Source of the DNA: an uncultured Oscillospiraceae bacterium
GTDB taxonomy: Bacteria > Bacillota > Clostridia > Oscillospirales > Ruminococcaceae
Length of the DNA stretch: 64,000 bases
Direction: 5' to 3'
Assembly (NCBI GenBank): GCA_910584715.1
Contig: CAJUAN010000006.1
Coordinates: forward strand, 1 to 64,000
The notes under the pieces were generated by a model. It did not search any database. It had not been told where the DNA came from and saw nothing but the letters and a program-made list of their open reading frames with translations. Below are positions 25,229 to 33,032 of the stretch, piece by piece. The position numbers and the translations under genes were made by a program. How positions within the stretch are numbered: position 1 is the first letter of the stretch; every line of letters starts with the position of its first letter.

Positions 25229-26203
25229 ATGGCAGTTTATTTAGTTGATTTTGAAAATGTTTCCTCGGCTGGAATTTCAGGCATACAAAAGCTTACCAAA
25301 GAGGACAAGGTGTATATTTTTTATACTGTAAACGCGTCCAACATGTCTTTTGCGGCACACCTTAATCTGCTTTCCAGCCCTGCTGAGGTGGTGTACTACA
25401 ACGTTGCGAGCGGAGGCAAAAACGCGCTTGATTTCCAGCTTGCAAGCTTTCTTGGCTATCTCATATGTCAGGGAAAGGACAAAAAGTTTTGCATTATAAG
25501 CAACGACCGAGGCTTTGAGTACGTTAAGACCTTCTGGGAGCGGAACGGCGCCGCGGCTGATATTTCTATATACGGTGCGCCATCTATAAACCGTTCGTTG
25601 CTTGCGGCAGAGAAGCCGTTTGCCGCACGTATACAGCAGAATACGGCTGCTCCGTCTGTTCAGCCGCCGACGGAAGAGTTTGCGGTTATCGGGGAAGAGG
25701 CTGTTTCTTCTGAAAAGGTTGAAATGGCTAAAGCTGCTGAAACTGCTGCGGACGCTATAGAAGCCGAGCGTGCTGCAGAAAAGCCTGCTCCAAAAAAACG
25801 CGGCAGACCGAGAAATACTTTAAAACAGGAAAAGAAAGAGGAAGCAAAGGGAAGAAAACCGGAAAAGACTGCAAAAACAGAGTCTGCTTCGGAATCTAAG
25901 AAAAATGAGGCTGGGACTCAGTCAATTAAACAGCAAAAGAAAGAGCCCGCAAAAAGCAAGAGCGAGACTAAGCCCGTATCGGGAGCAGGGGAGATACCTC
26001 CGAGTCTGAAAGGTGCGCTGTCAAAGGCGGGAATTATTGATGACGCGGAGATAAGGAACGTTCTCGGACTTCTGAAAAGCGCCGAGGGAAAACAGCAGTT
26101 CTACCGCGGTATACTTAAATTTTTCGGTATGGAGCGCGGCGTTGAAGTCTATAAGGCTGTACGCCCCGAATATACTAATTTGACAAAGCTTGTTAAGCAG
26201 TAA
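25229..26203 (+). CDS. PIN/NYN-like domain protein with AT-hook and a C-terminal helical domain
   Basis: This 324-residue protein has three parts. Residues 1-130 look like a PIN/NYN-type nuclease fold: YLVDFENV at the start, GGKNALDFQLASFLGYL near residue 62, and ISNDRGFEYV near residue 90 supply the acidic residues expected of the active site. Residues 135-255 are a low-complexity Ala/Glu/Lys linker containing KKRGRPRN (189-196), a textbook AT-hook for minor-groove DNA binding. Residues 258-324 form a small helical domain (GALSKAGIIDDAEIRNVLG..) that I do not recognise. The combination suggests a nucleic-acid enzyme held to AT-rich DNA. It follows folC by about 20 bases and ends at a strong terminator. 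Confidence 0.75.
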   Translation: MAVYLVDFENVSSAGISGIQKLTKEDKVYIFYTVNASNMSFAAHLNLLSSPAEVVYYNVASGGKNALDFQLASFLGYLICQGKDKKFCIISNDRGFEYVKTFWERNGAAADISIYGAPSINRSLLAAEKPFAARIQQNTAAPSVQPPTEEFAVIGEEAVSSEKVEMAKAAETAADAIEAERAAEKPAPKKRGRPRNTLKQEKKEEAKGRKPEKTAKTESASESKKNEAGTQSIKQQKKEPAKSKSETKPVSGAGEIPPSLKGALSKAGIIDDAEIRNVLGLLKSAEGKQQFYRGILKFFGMERGVEVYKAVRPEYTNLTKLVKQ

Positions 26204-26231
26204 ATGGATATATTAGTTATTATACACAGTT

Positions 26232-26273
26232 TTTTCGGGAAATTTTCGTCACGAAAGTTTCCCGAAAATTTTT
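26232..26273 (+). terminator. Terminator after the PIN-like gene
   Basis: Stem TTTTCGGGAAA with TTTCCCGAAAA, with a smaller TTTCGT/ACGAAA pairing inside it, followed by TTTTTG. Confidence 0.85.
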
Positions 26274-26281
26274 GTACTCCC

Positions 26282-26310
26282 TTGATATTAAACGTTTAAC
26301 ATGATATAAT
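26282..26310 (+). promoter_or_regulatory. Promoter with palindromic operator for cellobiose phosphorylase
   Basis: TTGATA, 17 bases, TATAAT. Twelve of the 17 spacer bases form the perfect palindrome TTAAACGTTTAA (26288-26299). An AAACGTTT core is typical of LacI/GalR-family operators, and binding here would block RNA polymerase. The regulator is not in the window. Confidence 0.7.
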
Positions 26311-26387
26311 AATTCTAATAGTACGGTTTGCGGCGGAACCTTTTCAGCCGCAAAAACCGTCATAAGCAGAAAGGATGGTCTTTTCAG

Positions 26388-28862
26388 ATGAAATTCGGAT
26401 TCTATGACGACGCAAACAAGGAGTATGTCATCACTTCCCCGAAAACCCCTTATCCATGGATAAACTATCTTGGCACACAGGATTTCTTTGGACTTATTTC
26501 AAATACCGCAGGAGGCTATAACTTCTATAAGGACGCACGTCTTGCGCGTATCACACGTTACCGCTACAACAACGTTCCTGCCGACGCAGGCGGACGTTAT
26601 TTCTACATAAACGACGGCGGTATCGTATGGAATCCCGGCTGGGCTCCCGTAAAGACCGACCTTGACGACTACAAATGCCGCCACGGTATGGGTTATACCG
26701 TTATCAGCGGTAAGAAAAACGGACTGTCGGCAGAGGTAACATTCTTTGTTCCTCAGAATTTTACCGGCGAGGTACAGAAGCTTACGCTCAAAAATGAAAG
26801 CGGTTCTGCCAAGACGTTCAAGTTGTTCTCATTTATCGAATGGTGTCTTTGGGACGCTCAGGACGATTCCACAAACTTCCAGAGAAACTTTAATACAGGC
26901 GAGGTGGAGCTTGAGAAAAACGGCTCGGTAATTTACCATAAAACGGAATATAAAGAGAGAAGAAACCATTTTGCGTTCTACGCGGTGAACGATACTGTGG
27001 ACGGCTACGACACCGACCGCGAGACCTTTATGGGCGACATCTATCACGATTTCCACAATCCTCAGACAGTTATGGACGGTAAGCCTGCAAATTCTGTTGC
27101 AGACGGCTGGTCTCCCGTTGCTTCTCACTACAAAGAAATTACCCTCGCGGCTGGCGAGGAGAAAACTCTTGTGTTCATTCTCGGCTACGTTGAAAACCCT
27201 TACCCCGAAAAGTTCAACGCTGACGGCAACATGAACAAATCCAAGGCTTATAATATGATGTCCAAGTTCGATACAGCTGAGAAAGCCGATACCGCTCTTG
27301 CAGAGCTGAAAAAGACATGGGACGAACTGCTTGCTAAGTACACGCTTAACAGCCCCGACGAGAAACTTAACAGACAGGTCAACATCTGGAATCAGTATCA
27401 GTGTATGGTTACGTTCAATATGTCCCGTTCTGCTTCATACTTTGAGAGCGGTATAGGCAGGGGCATGGGCTTCCGTGACTCTAATCAGGATTTGTTGGGC
27501 TTTGTACACCAAATTCCAGAAAGAGCGAGAGAGAGAATTCTCGATATCGCGGCTACACAGCTTGAAGACGGCGGCAACTACCACCAGTACCAGCCTCTTA
27601 CCAAAAAGGGCAACGACGCTGCGGGTACGAATTTCAATGACGACCCGCTTTGGATGATTCTTTCTACCGCCGCTTATATCAAGGAAACAGGCGATTACGA
27701 TATTCTCAAGGAACAGGTGGACTACAAGAACGACCCCGCTTTGGCTCAGCCCCTGCTTGACCACTTAAAGAGAAGCTTTTACCATGTTGTGAACAACGTG
27801 GGTCCTCACGGTCTGCCCCTTATCGGACGCGCCGACTGGAACGACTGTCTGAACCTGAATTGCTTCTCCCGCGTACCCGGCGAGAGCTTCCAGAATACCG
27901 CAAGCAATATTGCTAAGGAGGTTAATCCCGAAACGGGAGCGCCCCTTAACGAGGAGACCGCGGAGTCCGTAATGATTGCGGGTATGTTTACCTACATTGG
28001 ACCCGAGTACGTTGAGCTTTGTCGCAGAATGGGTGACAACGCCGAGGTGGACAAAGCGCAGGCTGAAATAGACAAGATGAAAGAAGCTATCGTTAAGTAC
28101 GGCTGGGACGGCGAATGGTTCCTCCGCGCATACGACGCTTACGGCAAAAAAGTCGGCTCCAACGAGAATAAAGAGGGCAAAATTTTCATTGAACCCCAAG
28201 GCTTCTGCGTAATGTCCGACGTGGGCGGAAAAGAGTTCACCGAAAAGACTATGGCGAGCATTGACAAATACCTCGGTACAGAGCACGGTTTGGTACTTAA
28301 TAATCCTGCTTTTACGAGCTATATCGTTGAGTACGGCGAGATATCCACATATCCTGGCGGATACAAGGAGAATGCGGGTATCTTCTGCCACAACAACGCA
28401 TGGATAATGTGTGCGGCTGCACACGCGGGCATGGGTGATACGGCGTTTGATTACTACACGAGAATTGCTCCCGCTTATCAGGAGGACGAAAAGCTCCACC
28501 GCACCGAGCCGTACGTATACGCCCAGATGATCGCGGGCAAGGACGCTAAGCGTTTCGGCGAGGCAAAGAACAGCTGGCTGACCGGTACTGCCGCATGGAA
28601 CTTTGTGGCAATTTCCCAGTACATTTTGGGAATTATTCCCGACTATGACGGACTTAAGATTGACCCGTCCATACCCAAGGCTTGGGACGGCTACTCGGTA
28701 TCCCGCTACTTCCGCGGAGCTACTTTTAACATCAAGATAGAAAATCCCGACCATGTATCAAAGGGTATCAAGTCCGTAACCGTTGACGGCAAGGCTATTG
28801 ACGGAAACGTTATCAGAGATATTACAAGCGGTACTCATGAAGTGGTTGCTGTAATGGGTTAA
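26388..28862 (+). CDS. cbp: Cellobiose phosphorylase (GH94)
   Basis: This 824-residue protein is a full-length GH94 enzyme. It splits cellobiose with phosphate to glucose-1-phosphate and glucose, saving ATP in anaerobic cellulose users. The N-terminus MKFGFYDDANKEYVI followed by TPYPWINYLG is that of cellobiose phosphorylases. FRDSNQDLLGF (near 362), GRADWNDCLNLNC (480-492, with the general-acid Asp in DWND) and the C-terminal GTAAWNF segment are active-site signatures. ATG 26388 follows AAAGG; the frame extends 20 codons further upstream, but those codons have no ribosome site. It lacks a signal peptide, so cellobiose must be imported first. It stands alone behind a strong operator-bearing promoter. 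Confidence 0.95.
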   Translation: MKFGFYDDANKEYVITSPKTPYPWINYLGTQDFFGLISNTAGGYNFYKDARLARITRYRYNNVPADAGGRYFYINDGGIVWNPGWAPVKTDLDDYKCRHGMGYTVISGKKNGLSAEVTFFVPQNFTGEVQKLTLKNESGSAKTFKLFSFIEWCLWDAQDDSTNFQRNFNTGEVELEKNGSVIYHKTEYKERRNHFAFYAVNDTVDGYDTDRETFMGDIYHDFHNPQTVMDGKPANSVADGWSPVASHYKEITLAAGEEKTLVFILGYVENPYPEKFNADGNMNKSKAYNMMSKFDTAEKADTALAELKKTWDELLAKYTLNSPDEKLNRQVNIWNQYQCMVTFNMSRSASYFESGIGRGMGFRDSNQDLLGFVHQIPERARERILDIAATQLEDGGNYHQYQPLTKKGNDAAGTNFNDDPLWMILSTAAYIKETGDYDILKEQVDYKNDPALAQPLLDHLKRSFYHVVNNVGPHGLPLIGRADWNDCLNLNCFSRVPGESFQNTASNIAKEVNPETGAPLNEETAESVMIAGMFTYIGPEYVELCRRMGDNAEVDKAQAEIDKMKEAIVKYGWDGEWFLRAYDAYGKKVGSNENKEGKIFIEPQGFCVMSDVGGKEFTEKTMASIDKYLGTEHGLVLNNPAFTSYIVEYGEISTYPGGYKENAGIFCHNNAWIMCAAAHAGMGDTAFDYYTRIAPAYQEDEKLHRTEPYVYAQMIAGKDAKRFGEAKNSWLTGTAAWNFVAISQYILGIIPDYDGLKIDPSIPKAWDGYSVSRYFRGATFNIKIENPDHVSKGIKSVTVDGKAIDGNVIRDITSGTHEVVAVMG

Positions 28863-28973
28863 AACTTCTATTGGCTTAATCCAATGATTTTTGCTTAAAA
28901 ACGGGGCGTTTCTTTGGAAATGCTCCGTTTGCGGCAAAGACGTGATAATTCGGATTTCATGGGAGGAAAATTT

Positions 28974-29390
28974 ATGATTGAAAAACTATTGACGGAAATC
29001 GAGCAGCTTGTGGGTTCTGATGACTTCGAGTACGAAATGGAAAAAAGGGTAGATATGCTCAAGGAAGCGGGAGCGGGGCTCGATACCGCGGAAAAGCTTC
29101 TTGGAATAATGGAACGCCACCCGCTTGATGATTTTGGTATGCCCGGTGCAATGGTGCATTTCATTGAGTCTTTTGATCCCGAATATGAGAGTTTCCTTGT
29201 TGAATCCGTAAAACGCAGACCCTCGCTGCATACGCTTTGGATGCTGAACCGCTGTATAAACGGTAAAAACAGTAAAAAAGACGAATACATAAATTTGATG
29301 TCCGAGACGGCAAACAGAGCCGACGTTGAAAAAGCAATACAGGATTCTGCTCAGGATTTTGTAAATTATCAGTTAAGGTCAGGTGTATAA
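28974..29390 (+). CDS. Small helical protein, possibly immunity-type
   Basis: This 138-residue protein starts at ATG 28974 behind GGGAGG; a longer frame back to 28914 has no ribosome site. The centre reads DDFGMPGAMVHFIESFDPEY and then SLHTLWMLNRCING, a pattern I associate with small soluble proteins annotated as polymorphic-toxin immunity proteins, but I am not certain of the family. No toxin gene is adjacent. It ends 30 bases before the acetyltransferase and could share its transcript. Confidence 0.6.
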   Translation: MIEKLLTEIEQLVGSDDFEYEMEKRVDMLKEAGAGLDTAEKLLGIMERHPLDDFGMPGAMVHFIESFDPEYESFLVESVKRRPSLHTLWMLNRCINGKNSKKDEYINLMSETANRADVEKAIQDSAQDFVNYQLRSGV

Positions 29391-29420
29391 TTGTTCGACC
29401 GTTTAAGGAGGCGTGTTTAT

Positions 29421-30068
29421 ATGTACGGACCAGACTCCAATGCCGTCCGCCCGAATGAAGCTGTACCAAGTATATGCTATATTAAAAACATTATTAGGAA
29501 TCAAAATATAATTGTTGGGGACTATACATATTATGACGACAGTGAAACAGGCGGCAAGGACTTTGAAAGTCATGTTACACACCACTACGATTTTGTGGGC
29601 GATAAACTGATAATCGGAAAGTTCTGCGCTATTGCAAAGGGCATTGAGTTTATCATGAACGGCGCGAACCACAGAATGTGTTCGGTCACAACATATCCGT
29701 TCAACATTTTCGGAAACGGCTGGGAGAAATGTATTCCGTCCATGGACGAGCTTCCGCTGAAAGGCGATACCGTTGTGGGGAACGATGTATGGATAGGGCA
29801 GAATGTTACGGTTATGCCGGGCGTTCATATAGGCGACGGAGCGATAATCGGCGCAAACTCCGTGGTTGCCCGTGATATACCGCCATATACGGTCGCTGTA
29901 GGAAACCCTTGCAGGGTTGTCCGCAAAAGATTTGATGAAAAGCAGATCGAAGTCCTTCTTGAACTGCAATGGTGGAACTGGGACGCGGAGAAAATATTCC
30001 GCAATCTTGAAACGCTTTGCAGCTCATTGGAGGGCAATATCGAAATGTTTTTAAGTAAAATTATTTAA
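29421..30068 (+). CDS. Vat-like xenobiotic O-acetyltransferase (hexapeptide repeat)
   Basis: This 215-residue protein has the length and segments of streptogramin A acetyltransferases (VatD group) and related CatB enzymes. MYGPDSNAVRP at the start, IGKFCAIAKGIEFIMNGANH with the catalytic His, TYPFNIFGNGWEK, the DTVVGNDVWIGQNVTVMPGV left-handed beta-helix repeats and LQWWNWD near the end are all family marks. ATG 29421 is chosen because AAGGAGG lies upstream; the frame starts 10 codons earlier. It uses acetyl-CoA to modify a hydroxyl. Whether the substrate is an antibiotic cannot be judged. Its 3' end is copied in the tandem repeat that follows. Confidence 0.88.
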   Translation: MYGPDSNAVRPNEAVPSICYIKNIIRNQNIIVGDYTYYDDSETGGKDFESHVTHHYDFVGDKLIIGKFCAIAKGIEFIMNGANHRMCSVTTYPFNIFGNGWEKCIPSMDELPLKGDTVVGNDVWIGQNVTVMPGVHIGDGAIIGANSVVARDIPPYTVAVGNPCRVVRKRFDEKQIEVLLELQWWNWDAEKIFRNLETLCSSLEGNIEMFLSKII

Positions 30069-30083
30069 GAAAGGAGAATTTGT

Positions 30084-30128
30084 GTGAATATCAAATTTAA
30101 TTATGAGGCCGTGGTGGTTGCAGTCTGA
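30084..30128 (+). CDS. Micro-ORF, 14 codons, copy 1
   Basis: GTG 30084 is preceded by AAAGGAG with a 7-base spacer, an optimal ribosome site. The peptide is MNIKFNYEAVVVAV. It is polar at the start and hydrophobic at the end, and contains no known motif. It begins 15 bases after the Vat-like stop. Either a leader peptide that controls downstream genes or a small functional peptide; no family recognised. Confidence 0.5.
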   Translation: MNIKFNYEAVVVAV

Positions 30129-30166
30129 TCGGTTTGAATAAAATCGTTTAAGAAAGGAGAATTTGT

Positions 30167-30211
30167 GTGAATATCAAATTTAATTATAAGGCCGTGGTGA
30201 TTGCAGTCTGA
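30167..30211 (+). CDS. Micro-ORF, 14 codons, copy 2
   Basis: This is the duplicate of the preceding micro-ORF with the same AAAGGAG-7-GTG start. The peptide is MNIKFNYKAVVIAV. It differs only by Glu to Lys and Val to Ile, with no frameshift or stop, so the frame has survived since the duplication. A strong hairpin starts two bases after its stop. Confidence 0.5.
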   Translation: MNIKFNYKAVVIAV

Positions 30212-30213
30212 CC

Positions 30214-30249
30214 GGGAGGTTAGTACTGCGAAAAAACAGTAACCTCCCA
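30214..30249 (+). promoter_or_regulatory. Hairpin after the second micro-ORF
   Basis: GGGAGGTTA pairs perfectly with TAACCTCCC, and a CTG/CAG pair extends the stem. There is no T-run, so it may be an attenuator partner or mRNA-stability structure rather than a terminator. It lies about 30 bases before the RNHCP gene. Confidence 0.55.
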
Positions 30250-30279
30250 AAAGGTATTTACTTTTTAGGAGGAATATTC

Positions 30280-30705
30280 TTGAACAGAGAAAACAAAAGA
30301 AGATCATTTGAAAAGGGTTACTTTAGAAACCACGCCTGTAAGGACGTTTTTACCTGCAAGGTCTGCGGACGGCAGGTCGTACCCGAGGGCGCGGGCAGCG
30401 AGCATAGAAATCATTGTCCCAACTGTTTGGCAAGTCTGCATCTGGACAACGAGCCGGGGGACAGAGAATCCGACTGCGGCGGCATAATGGAGCCTGTGGC
30501 GGTCTGGATAAAAAAGAACGGCGAATGGTCAGTGATACATCGTTGCAAGCGCTGCGGTAAATTTTCCGCGAACCGTACTGCTGCCGATGATAACCCTATG
30601 AAGCTTATGTCTATCGCAATGAAGCCGCTGGCTAATCCGCCTTTCCCTGTGGAGTTTCTTGAAGAGCTTACGGAGCAAATGGGCGGAGATGGTTCCATAC
30701 AATAA
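30280..30705 (+). CDS. RNHCP-domain zinc-ribbon protein
   Basis: This 141-residue protein contains the eponymous RNHCPNCLASLHLD motif (H-C-P-x-C), a preceding CKVCGRQV pair and a later CKRCGKFSANR pair, giving two treble-clef or ribbon type metal sites. RNHCP proteins are small and of unknown function, probably RNA-associated. The start is TTG 30280 behind AGGAGG. A terminator follows. Confidence 0.85.
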   Translation: MNRENKRRSFEKGYFRNHACKDVFTCKVCGRQVVPEGAGSEHRNHCPNCLASLHLDNEPGDRESDCGGIMEPVAVWIKKNGEWSVIHRCKRCGKFSANRTAADDNPMKLMSIAMKPLANPPFPVEFLEELTEQMGGDGSIQ

Positions 30706-30711
30706 TGACAA

Positions 30712-30754
30712 CGGGATTGCCGCTTATTGAGCGGTAATCCCGATTTTATATTTT
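30712..30754 (+). terminator. Terminator after the RNHCP gene
   Basis: Stem CGGGATTGCCGCT with AGCGGTAATCCCG (one G-T pair), followed by ATTTTATATTTTTT. Confidence 0.85.
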
Positions 30755-30804
30755 TTCACAAAAAGGCGTTTCTTTCATAAAATAAAGTGAAAGGAGCGTT
30801 TTTT

Positions 30805-31152
30805 ATGCTTGAAACAAAACTTTTGCTGCTTTTTGGAATATGTCTTGCAGCTGTGCTGATAAACGGCTTGGTAATAGTAAAATTTTATAAGGCAGGAAGC
30901 AGGGAAGCCGTTCCGGTTGTGGTAGTGCCGCTTACAAAGAATATGGAGACTCCGGAATTTATTGTAAGGAACTGCGTTTATAGGATCGCGGAAAGGTGTC
31001 CGGAAACGATAGTTGCGGTGGTGAACTTCGGTGCTGACAGCGAGACTCTGAACATTTTTGAAAAACTTATGGAGCATTCGTGCAGGTATGAAATCATTGA
31101 CGCGGAGAATTGTTCGGAAAGCATTTGTAAGATTTTGGGAGACACTGTATAG
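30805..31152 (+). CDS. Small membrane-anchored unknown protein
   Basis: This 115-residue protein starts at ATG 30805, which follows AAAGGAG. It has an N-terminal transmembrane segment (about 5-28, LLLLFGICLAAVLINGLVIV) and a cytosolic-looking remainder with VPVVVVPLTKNMETPEFIVR. The pattern FIVRNCVYRIAERCPETIVA is conserved-looking but I do not recognise it. Confidence 0.7.
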   Translation: MLETKLLLLFGICLAAVLINGLVIVKFYKAGSREAVPVVVVPLTKNMETPEFIVRNCVYRIAERCPETIVAVVNFGADSETLNIFEKLMEHSCRYEIIDAENCSESICKILGDTV

Positions 31153-31192
31153 CATCGTAAGCAGTAATGATTATTCTTTTATTATTAATACA

Positions 31193-31241
31193 AAAGTCCT
31201 GTTTATTCTTACCCTTTACTGGTGTATTAAAACAGGACTTT
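31193..31241. terminator. Possible bidirectional terminator between convergent genes
   Basis: AAAGTCCTGTTT pairs perfectly with AAACAGGACTTT over a 25-base loop, between the small rightward gene and the leftward oxidoreductase. Confidence 0.55.
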
Positions 31242-31259
31242 GTATTTTGTCAGAAATAT

Positions 31260-32558
31260 TTATTTTCTCAGATTTCCGTTTGCTGGATTATCCAGTAATT
31301 TTCCGTTCGCGGCAAAGCGGGAGCCGTGGCAGGCGCAGTCCCAGGAGTGTTCTGCGGGATTCCATTTCAGTGCGCATCCAAGATGGGGGCACCGTTTTTT
31401 GCTCGGTGTAAGCAGATTTTTTGTTGCTTCAAAACCGTTAACAAAAAGCTGAGGTTTAATAATGCTTCTTGAAGGATTGAAAGCCTCCTCAAAGTCATTG
31501 TGTACGCCGCAAACCATATCGCATAAAAGCGTAGCAGATAACATAGCCCCGGTCATTCCCCATTTGTTGAAACCGCTTGCGGTATATAGACTCTGTGTGT
31601 TTTTTGAATACTGACCGACGTATGGAATATTGTCAAGGCTCATACAGTCCTGTGCAGCCCAGTAATATTTTTCTTTAGCATTGGGATAGTATTTTTGGGC
31701 AAAGCTTCGCAGTTCATTCCAATTTCCGCCATGTTTGCCAGTACGGTGTCCTCCGCCGCCCAAAAGCAGCAAATTTTCATAATTTCTGAATGAATGTCCC
31801 GTTTGGCATTCGTCAACGTACATTCCGTCAACGTTTTGTGCATTTTCAAGAGCAATGACGTAGGAACGGTGCTGATACAGCTTCAAAAAATAGCTACCAT
31901 GTTTGTTTATAAACGGAAAATGGGTTGCAGCAATTACCTTGTCGGCATAAATTTTACCGCAGTTTGTAACAGCTATGGAACCTATCATTTCCTGCACAAA
32001 TGTGTGTTCGTAAATTATCATATCTTTGGCAATTGAAAATAGGAATTTTAACGGGTGGAACTGTGCCTGATCTTCAAAGCACACAGATCCTTCTGTTTTT
32101 ATCGGAAGCGGAAGAGCTTCAGAAAATACTGCGTTATACCCGATTTTTGAAAGAGCGTTTATTTCATCTTCAAGCTTTTTACGGTTGTCTGTGGAGTATA
32201 CATAATTGCTTTTTATTTCGTATCCGCAGTCAATATTTTTGCAAAGCTCCGCATATTTTTCAAAAGCCGCCCGATTTGCTTGCAAATACATTTGAGCTTT
32301 TTCCAGACCAAAGCTTCTGAGAATTTTATTATAGATTAGTCCGTGCTGAAAAGTAATTTTTGCGGTGGTGTTTCCGGTTGTACCGCTGCAAATTCTGTCT
32401 TTTTCAACAAGAATATATTGAACTCCTTTTTCATGCAGGAAATAGGCTGTTAGAATTCCCGCAATACCCCCGCCGATAATAAGCACGTCAGTTTTTGTGT
32501 CTCCTTTCAGCGCCGGAAAATTCGGACGGCTGACATTTTCATTCCACAGTGATCTCAA
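31260..32558 (-). CDS. FAD-dependent oxidoreductase with C-terminal Rieske domain
   Basis: This 432-residue protein has two parts. The N-terminal DAO-type FAD domain has VLIIGGGIAGILTAYFL (dinucleotide fold, near 25), CSGTTGNTTAKITFQHG and a C-terminal ASGFNKWGMTGAMLSA segment. The last 50 residues form a Rieske [2Fe-2S] domain with CPHLGC and CACHGSRF, supplying both Cys-His pairs, ending with the usual KLLDNPA. It resembles YhfW-type proteins. Substrate unknown. The start is TTG 32558 behind AAAGGA. Confidence 0.88.
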   Translation of the reverse strand: MRSLWNENVSRPNFPALKGDTKTDVLIIGGGIAGILTAYFLHEKGVQYILVEKDRICSGTTGNTTAKITFQHGLIYNKILRSFGLEKAQMYLQANRAAFEKYAELCKNIDCGYEIKSNYVYSTDNRKKLEDEINALSKIGYNAVFSEALPLPIKTEGSVCFEDQAQFHPLKFLFSIAKDMIIYEHTFVQEMIGSIAVTNCGKIYADKVIAATHFPFINKHGSYFLKLYQHRSYVIALENAQNVDGMYVDECQTGHSFRNYENLLLLGGGGHRTGKHGGNWNELRSFAQKYYPNAKEKYYWAAQDCMSLDNIPYVGQYSKNTQSLYTASGFNKWGMTGAMLSATLLCDMVCGVHNDFEEAFNPSRSIIKPQLFVNGFEATKNLLTPSKKRCPHLGCALKWNPAEHSWDCACHGSRFAANGKLLDNPANGNLRK

Positions 32559-32587
32559 AATTACAGTCCTTTCACTTTAAGAGCTTA

Positions 32588-32752
32588 TCAAAAAAATGAT
32601 ATTATATTTTCAACGTATTGCTTCATTTCGGTTTTTGAGGAAACATTGTGCGTACCATTTATTATTTTTTGTTTTTCATTCTGCGGAAGAGAAGCAAATT
32701 TTTCCATCGCAGCAGGGTTCATGGCAAGCGCCATTCCAAAACCTATGGGCAT
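32588..32752 (-). CDS. Small conserved-looking protein, 54 aa, possibly frameshifted at its start
   Basis: From ATG 32752 the peptide begins MPIGFGMALAMNPAAMEKFA and ends at TGA 32588-32590. It resembles small Clostridial proteins with an IPIGFGMALA start. The good ribosome site AAGGAGG (32780-32774) instead points to ATG 32766, which reads only MEILKCP before a stop. One extra A in the run after that ATG would join both into one frame (MENTEMPIGFG..). So it is either a mutated start, a sequencing slip or weak use of ATG 32752. It lies 29 bases upstream of the oxidoreductase on the same strand. Confidence 0.6.
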   Translation of the reverse strand: MPIGFGMALAMNPAAMEKFASLPQNEKQKIINGTHNVSSKTEMKQYVENIISFF

Positions 32753-32860
32753 TTCAGTATTTTCCATACCATACCTCCTTAAATATTATATTTATATATT
32801 TCCGCAGTTTTATTGTATTATGCTTTTTTTACTGATTGCTGTGATTTTATTTTTGTAATT

Positions 32861-32888
32861 TTGATTTTCGCATATTTTACAGTATAAT
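32861..32888 (+). promoter_or_regulatory. Weakly predicted promoter upstream of IS fragment
   Basis: TTGATT, 16 bases, TATAAT, in an otherwise gene-free AT-rich stretch (32767-33030) where I see nothing else. Confidence 0.35.
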
Positions 32889-33032
32889 AAATAGTTTTAA
32901 AAACTTTGTAAGATTATGACAAAACATACCAGTAGAATTTGTTGTACGAACTGATATTCATTTTTATATATTTATTGTCAAATGGCAAATATAGAAAATT
33001 GCAATTGAAGATTTTACTAATAACAAATCAGT

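Larger units (their letters stand above)
30050..30215 (+). repeat. 83-bp tandem direct duplication
   Basis: Copy 1 is 30050-30132 and copy 2 is 30133-30215, exactly adjacent, with about eight differences. The unit spans the last codons and stop of the Vat-like gene, a ribosome site and a 14-codon ORF. Confidence 0.92.

Noticed and set aside
27765..28754. 329-codon open frame on the minus strand opposite cellobiose phosphorylase
   Set aside because: Antisense shadow of a gene with strong GH94 motifs; it arises from codon bias.
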